Shown: positions 16,089 through 25,192 of the stretch, one piece after another
Layout: each line of letters starts with the position of its first letter
Position numbering within the stretch: the first letter of the stretch is position 1
From: Paludifilum halophilum
Lineage (GTDB): Bacteria; Bacillota; Bacilli; Thermoactinomycetales; DSM-45169
Length of the DNA: 64,000 nt
Assembly: GCF_002245355.1 (NCBI RefSeq)
Contig: NZ_NOWF01000001.1
Location: 1 to 64,000, forward strand
Reading direction: 5' to 3'
Made by a program: the position numbers and the translations under genes
The notes under the pieces: model-generated
What the model saw: only the letters and a program-made list of their open reading frames with translations
The model's database searches: none
Told to the model about the DNA's origin: nothing

Positions 16089-18512
16089 CTATAATGATGA
16101 ATCTTTTTTTGAGGGGATCAGGTTCAACCGGTAGGTTTCATCTTTGTCACTCGGCGTCATCCGGGTTGGATGATACTGGCCTTGGGTCCAAGGTACGGCC
16201 TGGTCATGGTACCAGGGACTCATCACCTGGCCTGATTGGCCGGGGCCGACGACGTCATAGCTGACTCCGGGGTTGGCGAGATCGATGACGGTACGCCAAG
16301 AAGCGCCGTGATCCACTTCTCCGGATTTTTTGTTCCATCCCGCGGCCATGACGGTCATTTTACTGCCGCCGACGGGGATGGCTTCCCGGTTAAATAGGAG
16401 GTGAAGGGGTTTGATGTCTCCAAGGGGGTGAGAGAAATGCACCTGGTGAAATTGTCCCCATTTCCATTGATCGGAGTTGTCCCCCTGCAATTTTTCCGCC
16501 CGATGGACCGCTTGGCGAAAGGATTGGAAGGCCAATTGTTTCAGACCGCCGGCTTCCCGGATCCAGATGCCCGGTTTGCCTTTTCCCGCTTGTCGGATCA
16601 GCCGGTCGGTGATGAGATCCCTCCCTTCGAACAATTCCATGGTTTCTTCGTCGATCGAACGGTACAGTTGTTTGGTCAGCTCATCCATCCACAGGTGGAA
16701 AATCAGAGGAGCCCCTTGATCGACCTCATCTTGAAAGTCCCATTTTTGAAGGAGTTGTAAGGCGTCCTTTTCCAACGGACGAAGAGATGTGTCGGGCAAT
16801 TCCTTTAATAAAACGGGGAGCAGGGTTTGGGCTTGCAGGTTTTTCGTGTCGGTTTGCAGTTGTTGCATATCTTCTTTGGTAAAGGTTTGATTCCGGTTGA
16901 GTACGTCCCGGATCCGTTGGATTCGATAAGGGGCCGACCAGGTGTGGGTCAGGTGGTAAGGATAATCCTCGGAAGTGATTCGGTTGTTCGCGGTGGCGAT
17001 GAATCCTTCTTCCGGGTTGTGGAGTGTGGGCAATTCGTCCCAGGGGATAAAACCTTCCCACTCATAGTCGTCGGTCCAGCCGGGTACCGGAAGCAACCCG
17101 TCCCCTTTTTTGCGGATGGGGATCAAACCGTTGGCCCGGTAGGCGATTTCTCCGTCCTTGGAAGCGAAGACGAAGTTTTGCGCCGGAACGTGGAAATAAG
17201 TGAGGGCTTTTTTGAAATCGCTCCAATTTTCCGCCTGGTTGAACCGGAGAATCGCTTCCAGTTCCGTAGTGGGATCGAGAGCGGTCCAGCGCATGGACAA
17301 AGCGGTGGCATTCTTTTTTTCGGGAAGAGCAAATTCGGTGACGATCGGTCCGTGGCGGGTGATCAGAACCTCATGGCGCACGGTTTTCCCGTCTTTGACG
17401 GGGATTTCTTCCACGATCCGCTTCGCTTTCTCCCATTCTCCTTCGTATTTGAATTGACGGGGGTTATCGGGGTTTCGCTTTTCGATGTACAAGTCTTGGA
17501 CGTCCGGATTGACATTGGTTACCCCCCAAGCAATCTGTTCGTTGTGTCCGAGGATGATGCCCGGAACTCCGGCGAAGGTGACCCCGCTCACCTTTCGATC
17601 CGGGGAAATCAGCCGGGTTTGGTACCAAATGGCCGGTGCGGCGATGGAGAGATGGGGATCGTTGGCCAAAAGGGGTTTGCCTGATTCGGTTTTGTCCCCG
17701 GAGAGGACCCAGTTGTTACTGCCATTATTCTCATGAGGAACAACGGCGGCGGAGAGGAGTTTCGGCAAATGAAGCGAACTGTTTTGGGCTTGTTGGATTA
17801 CCGTCGGTCCGTCGGGGTTTTTCGGAAACAGTTCCATCGCTTTCTTTTTGGGAAATTGTTGCAGCAAGGTATGGCGGAAGGCTTGTCCTTTCCAGCGTCC
17901 TCCCAAGTCATAAGCCATATACTTGCCGATGACGAGAGAGTCGACAGGCGTCCAGGGACGGGGCTGATAGTCCATCAACCGGAATTCCGCCGGCAGTCTT
18001 TTTTCCCGGATCGCTTTGTCCATATAAGCGTTGACTCCCTTAGCGTAGGCATTCAGGACTTTTTTGGCACGATCGGAGTACTCCGGCAGGGAGGCCTTTG
18101 CCGCTCTCCGTAAACCCAAGGTCCGGAAAAACTTATCCTGATCCAGGGTGTCCCGACCGACCACTTCACTCAGCTGTCCGGAAGCCATTCGTCGGCTCAT
18201 ATCCATCTGAAACAGGCGATCCTGAGCGGTGACATATCCCTGGGCGAAGAAAAGGTCGTTCGCGTTTTCCGCTCGGATCCGGGGAATGCCATGACCATCC
18301 CGGAGAACTTCCACTTTTTCCTTGAGTCCGGCCAGGGTAAGGGTACCCTCCACTTGTGGAAGCCGGTCTGCCAGCCACCACCGGCCGTACCCGAGAAAAG
18401 CGGCTGACACGGTAAGGAGCAGGGCCAGGCAGATGATGAGTCCCTTTTGCCATCGGCGTATCCGTTTTTTTGGACCGGTTGGCGAAGTCTGGGGTTGTCC
18501 GGTCGTCTTCAT
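16089..18512 (-). CDS. Penicillin acylase family protein (N-terminal nucleophile amidohydrolase)
   Basis: An 807-residue precursor with an N-terminal membrane segment (GLIICLALLLTVSAAFLGYG, about residues 29-48) directing it to the cell surface or outside. The alpha-chain motif HGIPRIRAENANDLFFAQGY is typical of penicillin acylases. The autoprocessing site is GSNNWVLSG, with Ser265 expected to become the N-terminal nucleophile of the beta chain. GHNEQIAWGVTNVNPDVQDLY follows as in the family. Members cleave amide bonds of beta-lactams, acyl-homoserine lactones or other N-acyl compounds; the substrate here is unknown. The gene is monocistronic. Its stop lies almost on the terminator of the convergent thioesterase. 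Confidence 0.88.
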   Translation of the reverse strand: MKTTGQPQTSPTGPKKRIRRWQKGLIICLALLLTVSAAFLGYGRWWLADRLPQVEGTLTLAGLKEKVEVLRDGHGIPRIRAENANDLFFAQGYVTAQDRLFQMDMSRRMASGQLSEVVGRDTLDQDKFFRTLGLRRAAKASLPEYSDRAKKVLNAYAKGVNAYMDKAIREKRLPAEFRLMDYQPRPWTPVDSLVIGKYMAYDLGGRWKGQAFRHTLLQQFPKKKAMELFPKNPDGPTVIQQAQNSSLHLPKLLSAAVVPHENNGSNNWVLSGDKTESGKPLLANDPHLSIAAPAIWYQTRLISPDRKVSGVTFAGVPGIILGHNEQIAWGVTNVNPDVQDLYIEKRNPDNPRQFKYEGEWEKAKRIVEEIPVKDGKTVRHEVLITRHGPIVTEFALPEKKNATALSMRWTALDPTTELEAILRFNQAENWSDFKKALTYFHVPAQNFVFASKDGEIAYRANGLIPIRKKGDGLLPVPGWTDDYEWEGFIPWDELPTLHNPEEGFIATANNRITSEDYPYHLTHTWSAPYRIQRIRDVLNRNQTFTKEDMQQLQTDTKNLQAQTLLPVLLKELPDTSLRPLEKDALQLLQKWDFQDEVDQGAPLIFHLWMDELTKQLYRSIDEETMELFEGRDLITDRLIRQAGKGKPGIWIREAGGLKQLAFQSFRQAVHRAEKLQGDNSDQWKWGQFHQVHFSHPLGDIKPLHLLFNREAIPVGGSKMTVMAAGWNKKSGEVDHGASWRTVIDLANPGVSYDVVGPGQSGQVMSPWYHDQAVPWTQGQYHPTRMTPSDKDETYRLNLIPSKKDSSL

Positions 18513-18654
18513 CGCGATCCCTTCCTTGTCAGAAAAATATTAAAATCGGTGATTGAATACCATTGTATCGGAAAAATTGGAAATCTGCGAGAGGGGATCT
18601 TTTATGAGAGGAGTGGCGGTGTCCATTTTTAAATAACCTGTTAAGATAGAGATA
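18513..18654. other. Intergenic region between the acylase gene and the structured repeat
   Basis: This AT-rich stretch must contain the leftward acylase promoter. CGATCCC-type sequence adjoins the acylase start and minus-strand GGGATC acts as its weak ribosome binding site. I cannot pick a definite promoter or gene here. Confidence 0.3.
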
Positions 18655-18803
18655 GTGCCCCATCGGGTAACCCAGTAGGGAGGGTGGCAGGCTGGCGTAG
18701 ATCCTTTGCACTCAGGGGAGCACAAGTCTCGCCTGAGTGCAAGAGATCGGAGACAGCCTGCCAGCCCGACCGTCCCCAGCAAGAGATCAAAAACAGATCA
18801 AAG
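18655..18803 (+). repeat. Structured repeat, copy A (nested palindrome)
   Basis: About 149 bp, starting GTGCCCCATC and ending CAGATCAAAG, recur in reverse orientation at 24413-24590. Copy A folds on itself in layers. TTGCACTCAGG (18706-18716) pairs with CCTGAGTGCAA. Outside that, GATC pairs with GATC, GGCAGGCTG with CAGCCTGCC, and GGGTGG-type sequence with the CCGACC/TCCC tail. It ends 38 nt before kynA, so it may be transcribed in the kyn leader. It has no coding capacity and resembles a non-autonomous palindromic element of the bcr/MITE kind. Confidence 0.8.
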
Positions 18804-18841
18804 TGGCTTGAAGGAGTAATAGATTAAGAAGGAGGAGAAAC

Positions 18842-19693
18842 ATGCCGGATCAGAGGATGGATAAAGAACAGACGGTGATGGAAAGCGGAATCCATCGAGA
18901 CTTTACGGATGATATGACCTACGGAGACTACCTCCAGCTGGATAAAATTTTATCCAGTCAGCAACGGTTGTCCGGCCACCATGATGAGATGTTGTTTATC
19001 ATCATCCACCAGGCCAGCGAACTGTGGATGAAGCTGATCCTTCACGAGTTGGATGCCGCGATTGCCTGTGTTCGCCGGGAGGAGTTGGAGCCGGCCTTCA
19101 AGATGTTGTCTCGGGTGTCGCGGGTTCAGCTTCAGCTGATTCAATCCTGGGAGGTCTTGTCGACCTTGACGCCGGCGGAGTATATGCAGTTTCGGGACCG
19201 GTTGGGCCGGTCATCCGGGTTTCAATCCTATCAAAATCGACTGATCGAGTTTGCACTCGGGTATAAGAACCGCGATGTTCTAACGGTTTATCGCCATCAA
19301 CCGGAACTCCATCAACGACTGAGCCAAGCGTTAAACGAGCCGAGCCTTTACGATGCGGCGATTCGTGCTTTGGCGGCGAGGGGGTTGCCTATCGATCCAG
19401 AATGCCTCGACCGGGACTGGTCTCGGGATTATCAGGCAAATCCCAGCGTGGAGCAAGCTTGGCTGACTGTATACCGGGATGTTGGAAAATATTGGGATTT
19501 GTATGAATTAGCGGAAAAACTGGTGGATATCGAGGATCGGCAGCAACAGTGGCGGTTTAACCACATGAAGACCGTGGAGCGCATTATCGGTCACAAGACA
19601 GGGACAGGGGGTTCCTCCGGGGTCGCCTATCTGAAGCGCGTGTTGGACCATCGCTTTTTTCCCGAACTTTGGAACTTGCGCACACAACTGTAA
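18842..19693 (+). CDS. kynA: Tryptophan 2,3-dioxygenase
   Basis: A 283-residue haem enzyme that opens the indole ring of tryptophan to N-formylkynurenine. The N-terminal [18 protein letters not shown] and [19 protein letters not shown] match the substrate- and haem-binding core of the family. [13 protein letters not shown] is the conserved loop near the active site. The length is typical for Bacillus KynA. AAGGAGGAG lies 6 nt before the ATG. It is the first gene of kynA-kynU-kynB, which converts tryptophan to anthranilate, and sits just downstream of structured repeat copy A. Confidence 0.95.
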   Translation: MPDQRMDKEQTVMESGIHRDFTDDMTYGDYLQLDKILSSQQRLSGHHDEMLFIIIHQASELWMKLILHELDAAIACVRREELEPAFKMLSRVSRVQLQLIQSWEVLSTLTPAEYMQFRDRLGRSSGFQSYQNRLIEFALGYKNRDVLTVYRHQPELHQRLSQALNEPSLYDAAIRALAARGLPIDPECLDRDWSRDYQANPSVEQAWLTVYRDVGKYWDLYELAEKLVDIEDRQQQWRFNHMKTVERIIGHKTGTGGSSGVAYLKRVLDHRFFPELWNLRTQL

Positions 19694-19715
19694 ACCACCA
19701 AAAGGGGGAACTCGT

Positions 19716-20999
19716 ATGACACGATCTTTCGACCCGTCCCTGGAGAAAGCGAAAGCACTGGATCGGGAAGATGACTTGTCCGGTTTTCGCGAGGAGTTTT
19801 ATATCCGGGAAGGGAACATCTATCTGGACGGAAATTCCCTGGGACTCATGTCCAAACGGGCGGAGGCCGCGCTTTCGGAAGCGGTTGCGGCTTGGCGGGA
19901 TTACGGGATTGATGGTTGGACTGACGGGAAGTACCCGTGGTTTACCCTGTCGGAATGGTTGGGAGAGAAAACAGCTCCCCTGGTAGGGGCAGAGGCCGAT
20001 GAGGTAGTGGTTACCGGATCCACTACCGTCAACCTTCATCAACTAACATCCACCTTTTACCGGCCTGTGGAAAACCGGACGAAAATCCTGGCGGATGCCC
20101 TCACCTTTCCGTCGGATATTTATGCTTTACAGAGTCAGTTGCAAATTCGCGGACTCGACCCGGAAGAGCATTTGATCCGGGTTCCCAGCCGGGACGGCCA
20201 TACGCTGCGAGAGGAGGATCTGATCGCGGCCATGACAGAGGAAGTGGCTTTGATCGTCCTCCCCTCTGTCTTGTACCGAAGCGGTCAGCTGCTGGACATG
20301 AAACGGTTGACAGCGGCGGCGAAGGAGCGGGGGATTCCGATCGGTTTCGATCTGTGCCATTCAATCGGAGCGATCCCTCACCGGCTGTCGGAATGGGGGG
20401 TGGATTTTGCTTTCTGGTGCAATTACAAGTATTTGAACAGCGGTCCCGGGGGAACCGGCGGTCTATACGTCCATCGAAAGCATTTCGGCCGGTCGCCGGG
20501 GTTGGCAGGCTGGTTCAGTTCCCGGAAGGATGTCCAGTTTGATATGGATCATCGGCTGACCCCGGCGGCAACCGCCGGTGCCTTTCAGATCGGCACTCCC
20601 CATATTCTGAGTGCCGCCCCCCTGATCGGATCCCTGGAGCTCTTTGCGGAAGCGGGTATTGACCGATTGCGGAAAAAATCCCTGTCCCAAACCCGCTATT
20701 TGATGGATCTGGTGGAACACGAACTGGCCGGGATGGGCTTTTCCTTCGGCCATCCGACGGAGGATGAACGTCGGGGAGGCCATGTTTGTCTTGTCCATGA
20801 CGAGGCCGTTCGGATCTCCAAGTCCCTGAAGGAATACGGTGTCGTTCCGGACTTTCGGGCACCGGACGTGATCCGGCTGGCCCCGATAGCCCTGTACACC
20901 TCTTATACTGAGGTTTGGGAAGCGGTGCGGCGTTTGAAGAAGATCATGGAGGAGAAGCATTACGAAAAATACGAGAAAAAGCGGGGGGTGGTCGCCTGA
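19716..20999 (+). CDS. kynU: Kynureninase
   Basis: A 427-residue PLP enzyme cleaving kynurenine to anthranilate and alanine. The PLP lysine lies in [17 protein letters not shown], with [13 protein letters not shown] upstream supplying the cofactor-binding aspartate. [15 protein letters not shown] near the N-terminus is typical. It starts 22 nt after kynA with AAAGGGGG before the ATG. Its stop overlaps the kynB start (TGATG), so the two are translationally coupled. Confidence 0.95.
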   Translation: MTRSFDPSLEKAKALDREDDLSGFREEFYIREGNIYLDGNSLGLMSKRAEAALSEAVAAWRDYGIDGWTDGKYPWFTLSEWLGEKTAPLVGAEADEVVVTGSTTVNLHQLTSTFYRPVENRTKILADALTFPSDIYALQSQLQIRGLDPEEHLIRVPSRDGHTLREEDLIAAMTEEVALIVLPSVLYRSGQLLDMKRLTAAAKERGIPIGFDLCHSIGAIPHRLSEWGVDFAFWCNYKYLNSGPGGTGGLYVHRKHFGRSPGLAGWFSSRKDVQFDMDHRLTPAATAGAFQIGTPHILSAAPLIGSLELFAEAGIDRLRKKSLSQTRYLMDLVEHELAGMGFSFGHPTEDERRGGHVCLVHDEAVRISKSLKEYGVVPDFRAPDVIRLAPIALYTSYTEVWEAVRRLKKIMEEKHYEKYEKKRGVVA

Positions 21000-21616
21000 T
21001 GTGGATCGATATTTCGCAGCGATTGGAAGAAGGGATTCCTAGTTGGCCCGGGGATACGCCTTTTTCCTATGGGGTGGTCTGCACCAAGGAGGAGAGCGGA
21101 TCGGTCAATGTGGGTCAGATCACGATGAGTGCCCACACCGGTACCCACATTGATGCTCCCTTTCATTTTGACAGCCAGGGGAAACGGGTGATCCAGCTGG
21201 AAGTGGACCGTTACACCGGCCCGGCCCGAGTGATTCATCTCCCCGGTGTCCGCCGGATCGATCGGGAAGCATTGAAAAAGGCGGATCTCGATGGGGTGTC
21301 AAAGCTTCTGATTCGGACCGATGCTTGGACCGACCGCCGCTCCTTTCCCCGATGGATTCCTCCGGTGGAGCCGGAAGTGGCCCCTTTTCTTGCGGAAAAG
21401 GGCATCCGATTGATCGGGCTGGACGTTCCATCCGTCGATCCCTTGGACAGCAAGGAACTGCCGGCCCATCACGCTCTGGCCCGCTCAGATATCCATATTC
21501 TTGAAGGGGCGGTGTTGGACCGGGTGAAAGCGGGAAACTACGAACTCATCGCGCTCCCTCTTCCTTTGACAGACGCGGACGGAAGCCCGGTTCGGGCCGT
21601 TCTTCGCCCCTTGTAA
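20999..21616 (+). CDS. kynB: Kynurenine formamidase (arylformamidase), cyclase family
   Basis: A 205-residue metal-dependent hydrolase turning N-formylkynurenine into kynurenine. The family motif HTGTHIDAPFHF at about residues 45-56 supplies metal ligands. GLDVPSVDPLDSKELPAHHALA and the ALPLPLTDADGSPVRAVLRP C-terminus match bacterial KynB. I chose the ATG at 20999, which overlaps the kynU stop by one base pair step (TGATG), over a longer upstream frame. It closes the kyn operon and is followed by a terminator. Confidence 0.94.
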   Translation: MWIDISQRLEEGIPSWPGDTPFSYGVVCTKEESGSVNVGQITMSAHTGTHIDAPFHFDSQGKRVIQLEVDRYTGPARVIHLPGVRRIDREALKKADLDGVSKLLIRTDAWTDRRSFPRWIPPVEPEVAPFLAEKGIRLIGLDVPSVDPLDSKELPAHHALARSDIHILEGAVLDRVKAGNYELIALPLPLTDADGSPVRAVLRPL

Positions 21617-21630
21617 TCCCTTGACTCCAA

Positions 21631-21665
21631 CCACCCTTTTCCCCCGAGGGGAAAGGGTGGTTTTT
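21631..21665 (+). terminator. Rho-independent terminator of the kyn operon
   Basis: CCACCCTTTTCCCC and GGGGAAAGGGTGG pair with one bulged T and are followed by TTTTTATTG. Confidence 0.9.
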
Positions 21666-21921
21666 ATTGTGGATTTATGAATTTAAAAGGACATAAAAAA
21701 GATTAAAGTTCAAGTTTGATTCGTTTATCCAATATTACGATTAGCTAAATAAAATCCACCGATTGCGATGATTGCCGGTATAAATGGGGATAGAAAGCCT
21801 TTTGTGCATTTTGAAGTCCGTCCATCCATTCACCTAAACTGAAATAACAACCGAATATCCCATCCATTAGCTTAAAGTACCGAATTTATTTCTGGAATTT
21901 CAAATCGGGAGGGGATTAATG
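21666..21921. other. AT-rich intergenic island before the asparagine synthase gene
   Basis: Much AT-richer than the surroundings. It must contain the promoter of the downstream gene; no clear T-box, riboswitch or strong sigma-A promoter is seen. A 34-codon minus-strand frame is listed separately. The island may be decayed foreign DNA. Confidence 0.35.
21725..21829 (-). CDS. Possible small membrane protein, 34 residues
   Basis: A minus-strand ATG frame encodes 34 residues whose second half (SPFIPAIIAIGGFYLANRNIG) is a plausible membrane helix ending in a short basic tail. The possible ribosome binding site AGGTG is too close to the ATG, so expression is doubtful. It resembles no family I know. 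Confidence 0.18.
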   Translation of the reverse strand: MDGRTSKCTKGFLSPFIPAIIAIGGFYLANRNIG

Positions 21922-23756
21922 ATGTGTGGAATCGCCGGTTGGGTGGACTGGGAACAGGATTTAACCCATCAACGTCCCGTATTGGAGGAAATGGCCGAAG
22001 CCCTCTACTGGCGGGGGCCGGATACCAGCGGGTTCCATCTTTCTTCGCGGGCCGCTTTTGCTCATCGCCGTTTAATTGTGATCGATCCCGAAGGCGGCGT
22101 TCAACCGATGGTATATCGTCAGGGAGATCATACTTATGTCTTGACGTACAACGGAGAAATTTATAACTTTCAGGAGATCCGGAAGGAGTTGCGGGACCAG
22201 GGCCATCGTTTTAAAACTCGTTCCGATACGGAAGTGGTGCTGCGCGCCTATATGGAATGGGGGGTGGATGCCGCCAAGCGGATGAACGGCATTTTTGCCT
22301 TTGCTGTCTGGGACGAAGGAAAACAGGAATTGGTATTGGTCCGGGACCATTTGGGAGTCAAGCCTCTTTTTTATGCCCGGCGGGGTTCTTCCATCATATT
22401 CGGCTCCGAGTTGAAAGCATTGTTGGCTCATCCCGATGTAGAGGCGTCGATCGGGAAGGATTGGCGGAGCTGTTTGCGATGGCACCGACGAAAACACCCG
22501 GTCACGGGATTTACCGGGATGTGAATGAAGTTCGGCCGGGTCACTTTATCCGGTTCAGCAGAGACGGAGTCCAGGAGCGGGCCTACTGGAAGCTGGAGAG
22601 CCGTCCTCATACCGACGATTTGGAAACAACGGCTCAGCGGGTGCGGGAACTGCTCCACGATACGGTGAAGCGCCAGCTTGTCGCCGATGTTCCTGTGGTT
22701 TCCCTTTTGTCCGGCGGACTGGACTCCAGTGGATTGAGTGCGATCGCTCAACGGTTTTACCAACAGGAAGGGAAAGATCCGCTGCATACCTATGCCATCG
22801 ACTTTGTCGGCAGCAGCCGGGACTTTCGGGAGGACCCGATCCGGCGCAGTCTGGATACACCGTGGATTGAAAAAATGGTGGATCATATCCAAACCTCTCA
22901 CCATATGGTGACGCTGGATACCCCGGATTTAATCGAAAATATGGACGTTCCGTATCAGGCTCACGATTTACCGGGAATGGGGGAAATGGAAACGTCGCTG
23001 TACCTTTTGTTTAAAGCGATTAAAAAGGATGCGACGGTGGCCCTGTCCGGGGAGTCCGCCGATGAGGTGTTCGGCGGTTATCCCTGGTTTCACTCCCGGG
23101 AGGTGTTAGAAGCCGACACCTTCCCTTGGTTGGTGACGATGGGGGATTCCGATCGCCGTTTCCGGATTCTGTCCGACGATGTGAAGCGGGCGATTCGTCC
23201 GGAGGAATATATCCAGGACCGATATCGGGAAGCGATTCATGAAGTGCCCCGTTTACAGGGGGAGAACCGAAAAGACGCCCGGATTCGGGAGCTGTTCTAT
23301 TTGAACCTCACCCGCTTTCTGCCGTTATTGTTGCACCGTAAAGACCGTATGAGCATGGCTTGCGGGTTGGAAGTCCGGGTGCCTTTTTGCGATCATCGTT
23401 TGGTGGAATATGTCTGGAACATTCCTTGGGAGATGAAAACCGTCGACGGAATTGAAAAGGGGATTCTGCGTCGGGCTTTTGCTGATGTTTTGCCGGAAGG
23501 TGTGACCAAGCGGCGCAAAAGCGCTTATCCCGCCACGACCAACCCCACTTATTTGGAGGCGGTTCGTTCCCGGACGGAACAAATTTTGGACGATCCCTCG
23601 TCGCCGATCCTTCCTTTGATCGATCAAGAGAACATCCGTCGGGTAGTCCGCGGAGAGGCACAGGATGTGGATTCGTTCGGTATGAAAGGGATCCTGGAGC
23701 GCATCATCCAAATCGACGGTTGGTTGCGGGATTATCGAGTTAAGGTGTCCTTATAA
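21922..23756 (+). pseudogene. asnB: Asparagine synthase (glutamine-hydrolysing), frameshifted
   Basis: Together the two frames encode a complete AsnB/AsnO of about 612 residues. The class II amidotransferase part (MCGIAGWVDW, with Cys directly after the initiator Met; YNGEIYNF; RSDTEVVL) reads in one frame to about 22450. The synthetase part (REGLAELFAMAPTKTPGHGI, then VSLLSGGLDSSGLSA with the ATP P-loop, and LSGESADEVFGGYPWF) continues in another frame to the stop. The join near 22441-22455 needs one extra base (or four; a lost GATC in a GATCGATC run would fit). I place the start at 21922 because the nucleophilic Cys must follow Met. Either the gene is recently broken or the base calls are wrong. 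A bidirectional terminator follows. Confidence 0.85.
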
Positions 23757-23785
23757 GATCCGCGGCATGTGGAACCGGAAAAACG

Positions 23786-23818
23786 ATCCGCCCCCTTCGA
23801 TGTTCGAAGGGGGCGGAT
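23786..23818. terminator. Bidirectional hairpin between asnB and the DUF1292-like gene
   Basis: The 15-bp arms ATCCGCCCCCTTCGA (23786-23800) and TCGAAGGGGGCGGAT (23804-23818) form a strong stem between convergent genes. The U-tracts are weak on both sides. Confidence 0.7.
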
Positions 23819-23844
23819 TCATATACAGACAAACCGCGATGGAT

Positions 23845-24273
23845 TCAATCCGGGGACTCCTCTCCGATATATTCCGGAAACTCTTCCAAAAACGTGCGGG
23901 CGGCTCCTTCGTATTCCTCATCGGGGATATCCTCCAGCCGGTCGCCTTCAAGGGCGAAGAAATAGAGATCCCGGTCCGGTTGTTCGCGGTTGTAATACAT
24001 CCCGATCAACCGCCCCTGATAGTGAAAAGTGGCTCCCAGTACGACAGAAATGGTCGTGTCTTCAACCTCCAACTGTCGGAAGAAAACGGGCTCCACCTGG
24101 TCCAGCACCATTTCTGCATAGGTTTCTCCGGGGTATTTCAAATGGAGGGAATCCCCCTCCTCTTCAGCGAGAAAGAGCTGTTTTTTCGCCTCTTTGGACC
24201 AGACAAGCAAGAGATGTTTGACATTTTCATGGACAAATACGTATTGATGAGGCGTTTGAAAGCGAACGTTCAT
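23845..24273 (-). CDS. DUF1292-like (YrzB-type) protein
   Basis: A 142-residue acidic cytosolic protein of unknown function. The C-terminal half (LGATFHYQGRLIGMYY, then DLYFFALEGDRLEDIPDEEY and ARTFLEEFPEY) follows the DUF1292 pattern: a strand with F.Y.G, a phenylalanine-rich strand, then L.DI.DEEE and a final helix. An N-terminal extra domain precedes it. The start is the ATG at 24273 preceded by AAGGGGG; a longer frame reaching 24486 overlaps the structured repeat and is not credible. It converges with asnB. Confidence 0.6.
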   Translation of the reverse strand: MNVRFQTPHQYVFVHENVKHLLLVWSKEAKKQLFLAEEEGDSLHLKYPGETYAEMVLDQVEPVFFRQLEVEDTTISVVLGATFHYQGRLIGMYYNREQPDRDLYFFALEGDRLEDIPDEEYEGAARTFLEEFPEYIGEESPD

Positions 24274-24361
24274 CAAAAAAGTCCCCCTTCTCCGGTACGT
24301 CCGTAAGCCCACTATATCACGGGGCTGGAGTGGGAGAAACAGGGTCTTCCCTTGACATGGA

Positions 24362-24395
24362 ACACGGTCGCCTGCATGGGCGACCGTTGTTTTAC
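24362..24395 (+). terminator. Orphan terminator-like hairpin
   Basis: ACGGTCGCC and GGGCGACCGT (24363-24388) pair around a TGCAT loop, followed by TGTTTTAC on the plus strand. No plus-strand gene lies immediately upstream, so its purpose is unclear. It may be a relic, or may terminate antisense transcription. Confidence 0.45.
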
Positions 24396-24412
24396 TAGTA
24401 CCCCACAGGCAA

Positions 24413-24590
24413 CTTTGATCTGTTTGATCCCTTGCTGGGGGTGGTCGGGCTGGTAGGCCGTCTCCGATCTCTTGCAAAAAACGCATAGTGAGACCGGGGA
24501 GCGGAGCGAACGAGGCGAGACTTGTGCTCCCCTAAGTGCAAAGGATCTACGCCGGCCTACCACCCTCCCAACTTGGACCAGATGGGGCAC
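24413..24590 (-). repeat. Structured repeat, copy B (inverse orientation)
   Basis: About 178 bp, reverse complementary to copy A at 18655-18803. Both share the outer segments (GTGCCCCATC, GGCGTAGATCCTTTGCACT, AGGGGAGCACAAGTCTCGCC, CAGCCCGACC, CAGATCAAAG). Copy B has a different, longer apical region in which GGGGAGC and GCTCCCC pair. Variation concentrated in the loop while stems are preserved suggests selection for a fold. It lies just 3' of the cupredoxin gene, on the same strand. Confidence 0.78.
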
Positions 24591-24596
24591 TAGGAC

Positions 24597-25067
24597 TCAG
24601 GATTCCTGATCCAGCACTGTAATATAGGCGATCATCGGGCCGTTGGCCTCAGCGGTGTGATGGTTGTGGCAAACCAGTTCATAGGTGCCGGGTTTGTCGG
24701 CGACGAAGTTGATGGTTGTCGTTTTACCCTTTTTTACGGTTCCCTTCCGGTCGTATCCCTGAAGGGTGAAATCATGCTGTTTTCCATGAACACCGTGCAG
24801 TTTCAATTTCACCTTGTCTCCCCGGTTGACCACGAGACTTCCCGGATCCCACCGGTATACCTCTAGTTCTTTTCCATCGACTTTTGTTTTGTATTCTGTT
24901 GTCACCAGGTGGAAGGTTTTTTCTGTCTGGGTTTCCGAAGAAACCTGCTCTACCTCCTCAATCACCGTTTTCCCGCCGAACCACGGGATCGGGAGCAGGG
25001 CAGAGGTTGCGATGAGAACAAAGGCAAAAGCGATACTCAGATACAGCCACTGTCGCGAGGTCGTCAT
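24597..25067 (-). CDS. Membrane-anchored cupredoxin domain protein
   Basis: A 156-residue protein with one N-terminal membrane helix (QWLYLSIAFAFVLIATSALL) and an extracytoplasmic cupredoxin domain. The copper-site residues are recognisable: His in VHGKQHDFTL and the CHNHHTAEANGPM loop holding Cys, His and Met in the order expected of a mononuclear or COX2-like copper site. It probably binds copper for electron transfer or delivery; partners are not encoded nearby. AAAGGAGG lies 6 nt before the ATG at 25067. A longer frame to 25247 would run through the divergent SOS promoter and is rejected. Confidence 0.8.
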   Translation of the reverse strand: MTTSRQWLYLSIAFAFVLIATSALLPIPWFGGKTVIEEVEQVSSETQTEKTFHLVTTEYKTKVDGKELEVYRWDPGSLVVNRGDKVKLKLHGVHGKQHDFTLQGYDRKGTVKKGKTTTINFVADKPGTYELVCHNHHTAEANGPMIAYITVLDQES

Positions 25068-25140
25068 GCAAGACCTCCTTTCTCTGTTTTTTATCCAATT
25101 ATCGACGAAAGAAACCCAATACAAACCTAAAATTTGGATA

Positions 25141-25170
25141 TTGTATAACAGGTGATGTCCTGCATATAAT
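25141..25170 (+). promoter_or_regulatory. Sigma-A promoter of the WYL-like/YolD-like operon
   Basis: TTGTAT (25141-25146), an 18-nt spacer and a consensus TATAAT (25165-25170). Transcription should begin near 25177, inside the SOS box and only about 16-22 nt before the candidate start codons. Confidence 0.7.
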
Positions 25171-25171
25171 A

Positions 25172-25185
25172 AGAACAAACGTTCT
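25172..25185. promoter_or_regulatory. LexA (DinR) SOS box
   Basis: AGAACAAACGTTCT matches the Gram-positive LexA consensus CGAACRNRYGTTYC at 12 of 14 positions, including both GAAC/GTTC half-sites. It lies directly downstream of the -10 box, where LexA would block initiation. Damage-inducible control of the two downstream genes is inferred. Confidence 0.72.
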
Positions 25186-25192
25186 GGATGTG

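Noticed and set aside
21930-22530. Separate glutaminase-only gene
   Set aside because: The frame ends abruptly after the junction in nonsense sequence, while the next frame continues exactly where a full AsnB would, so a frameshift is the simpler explanation.
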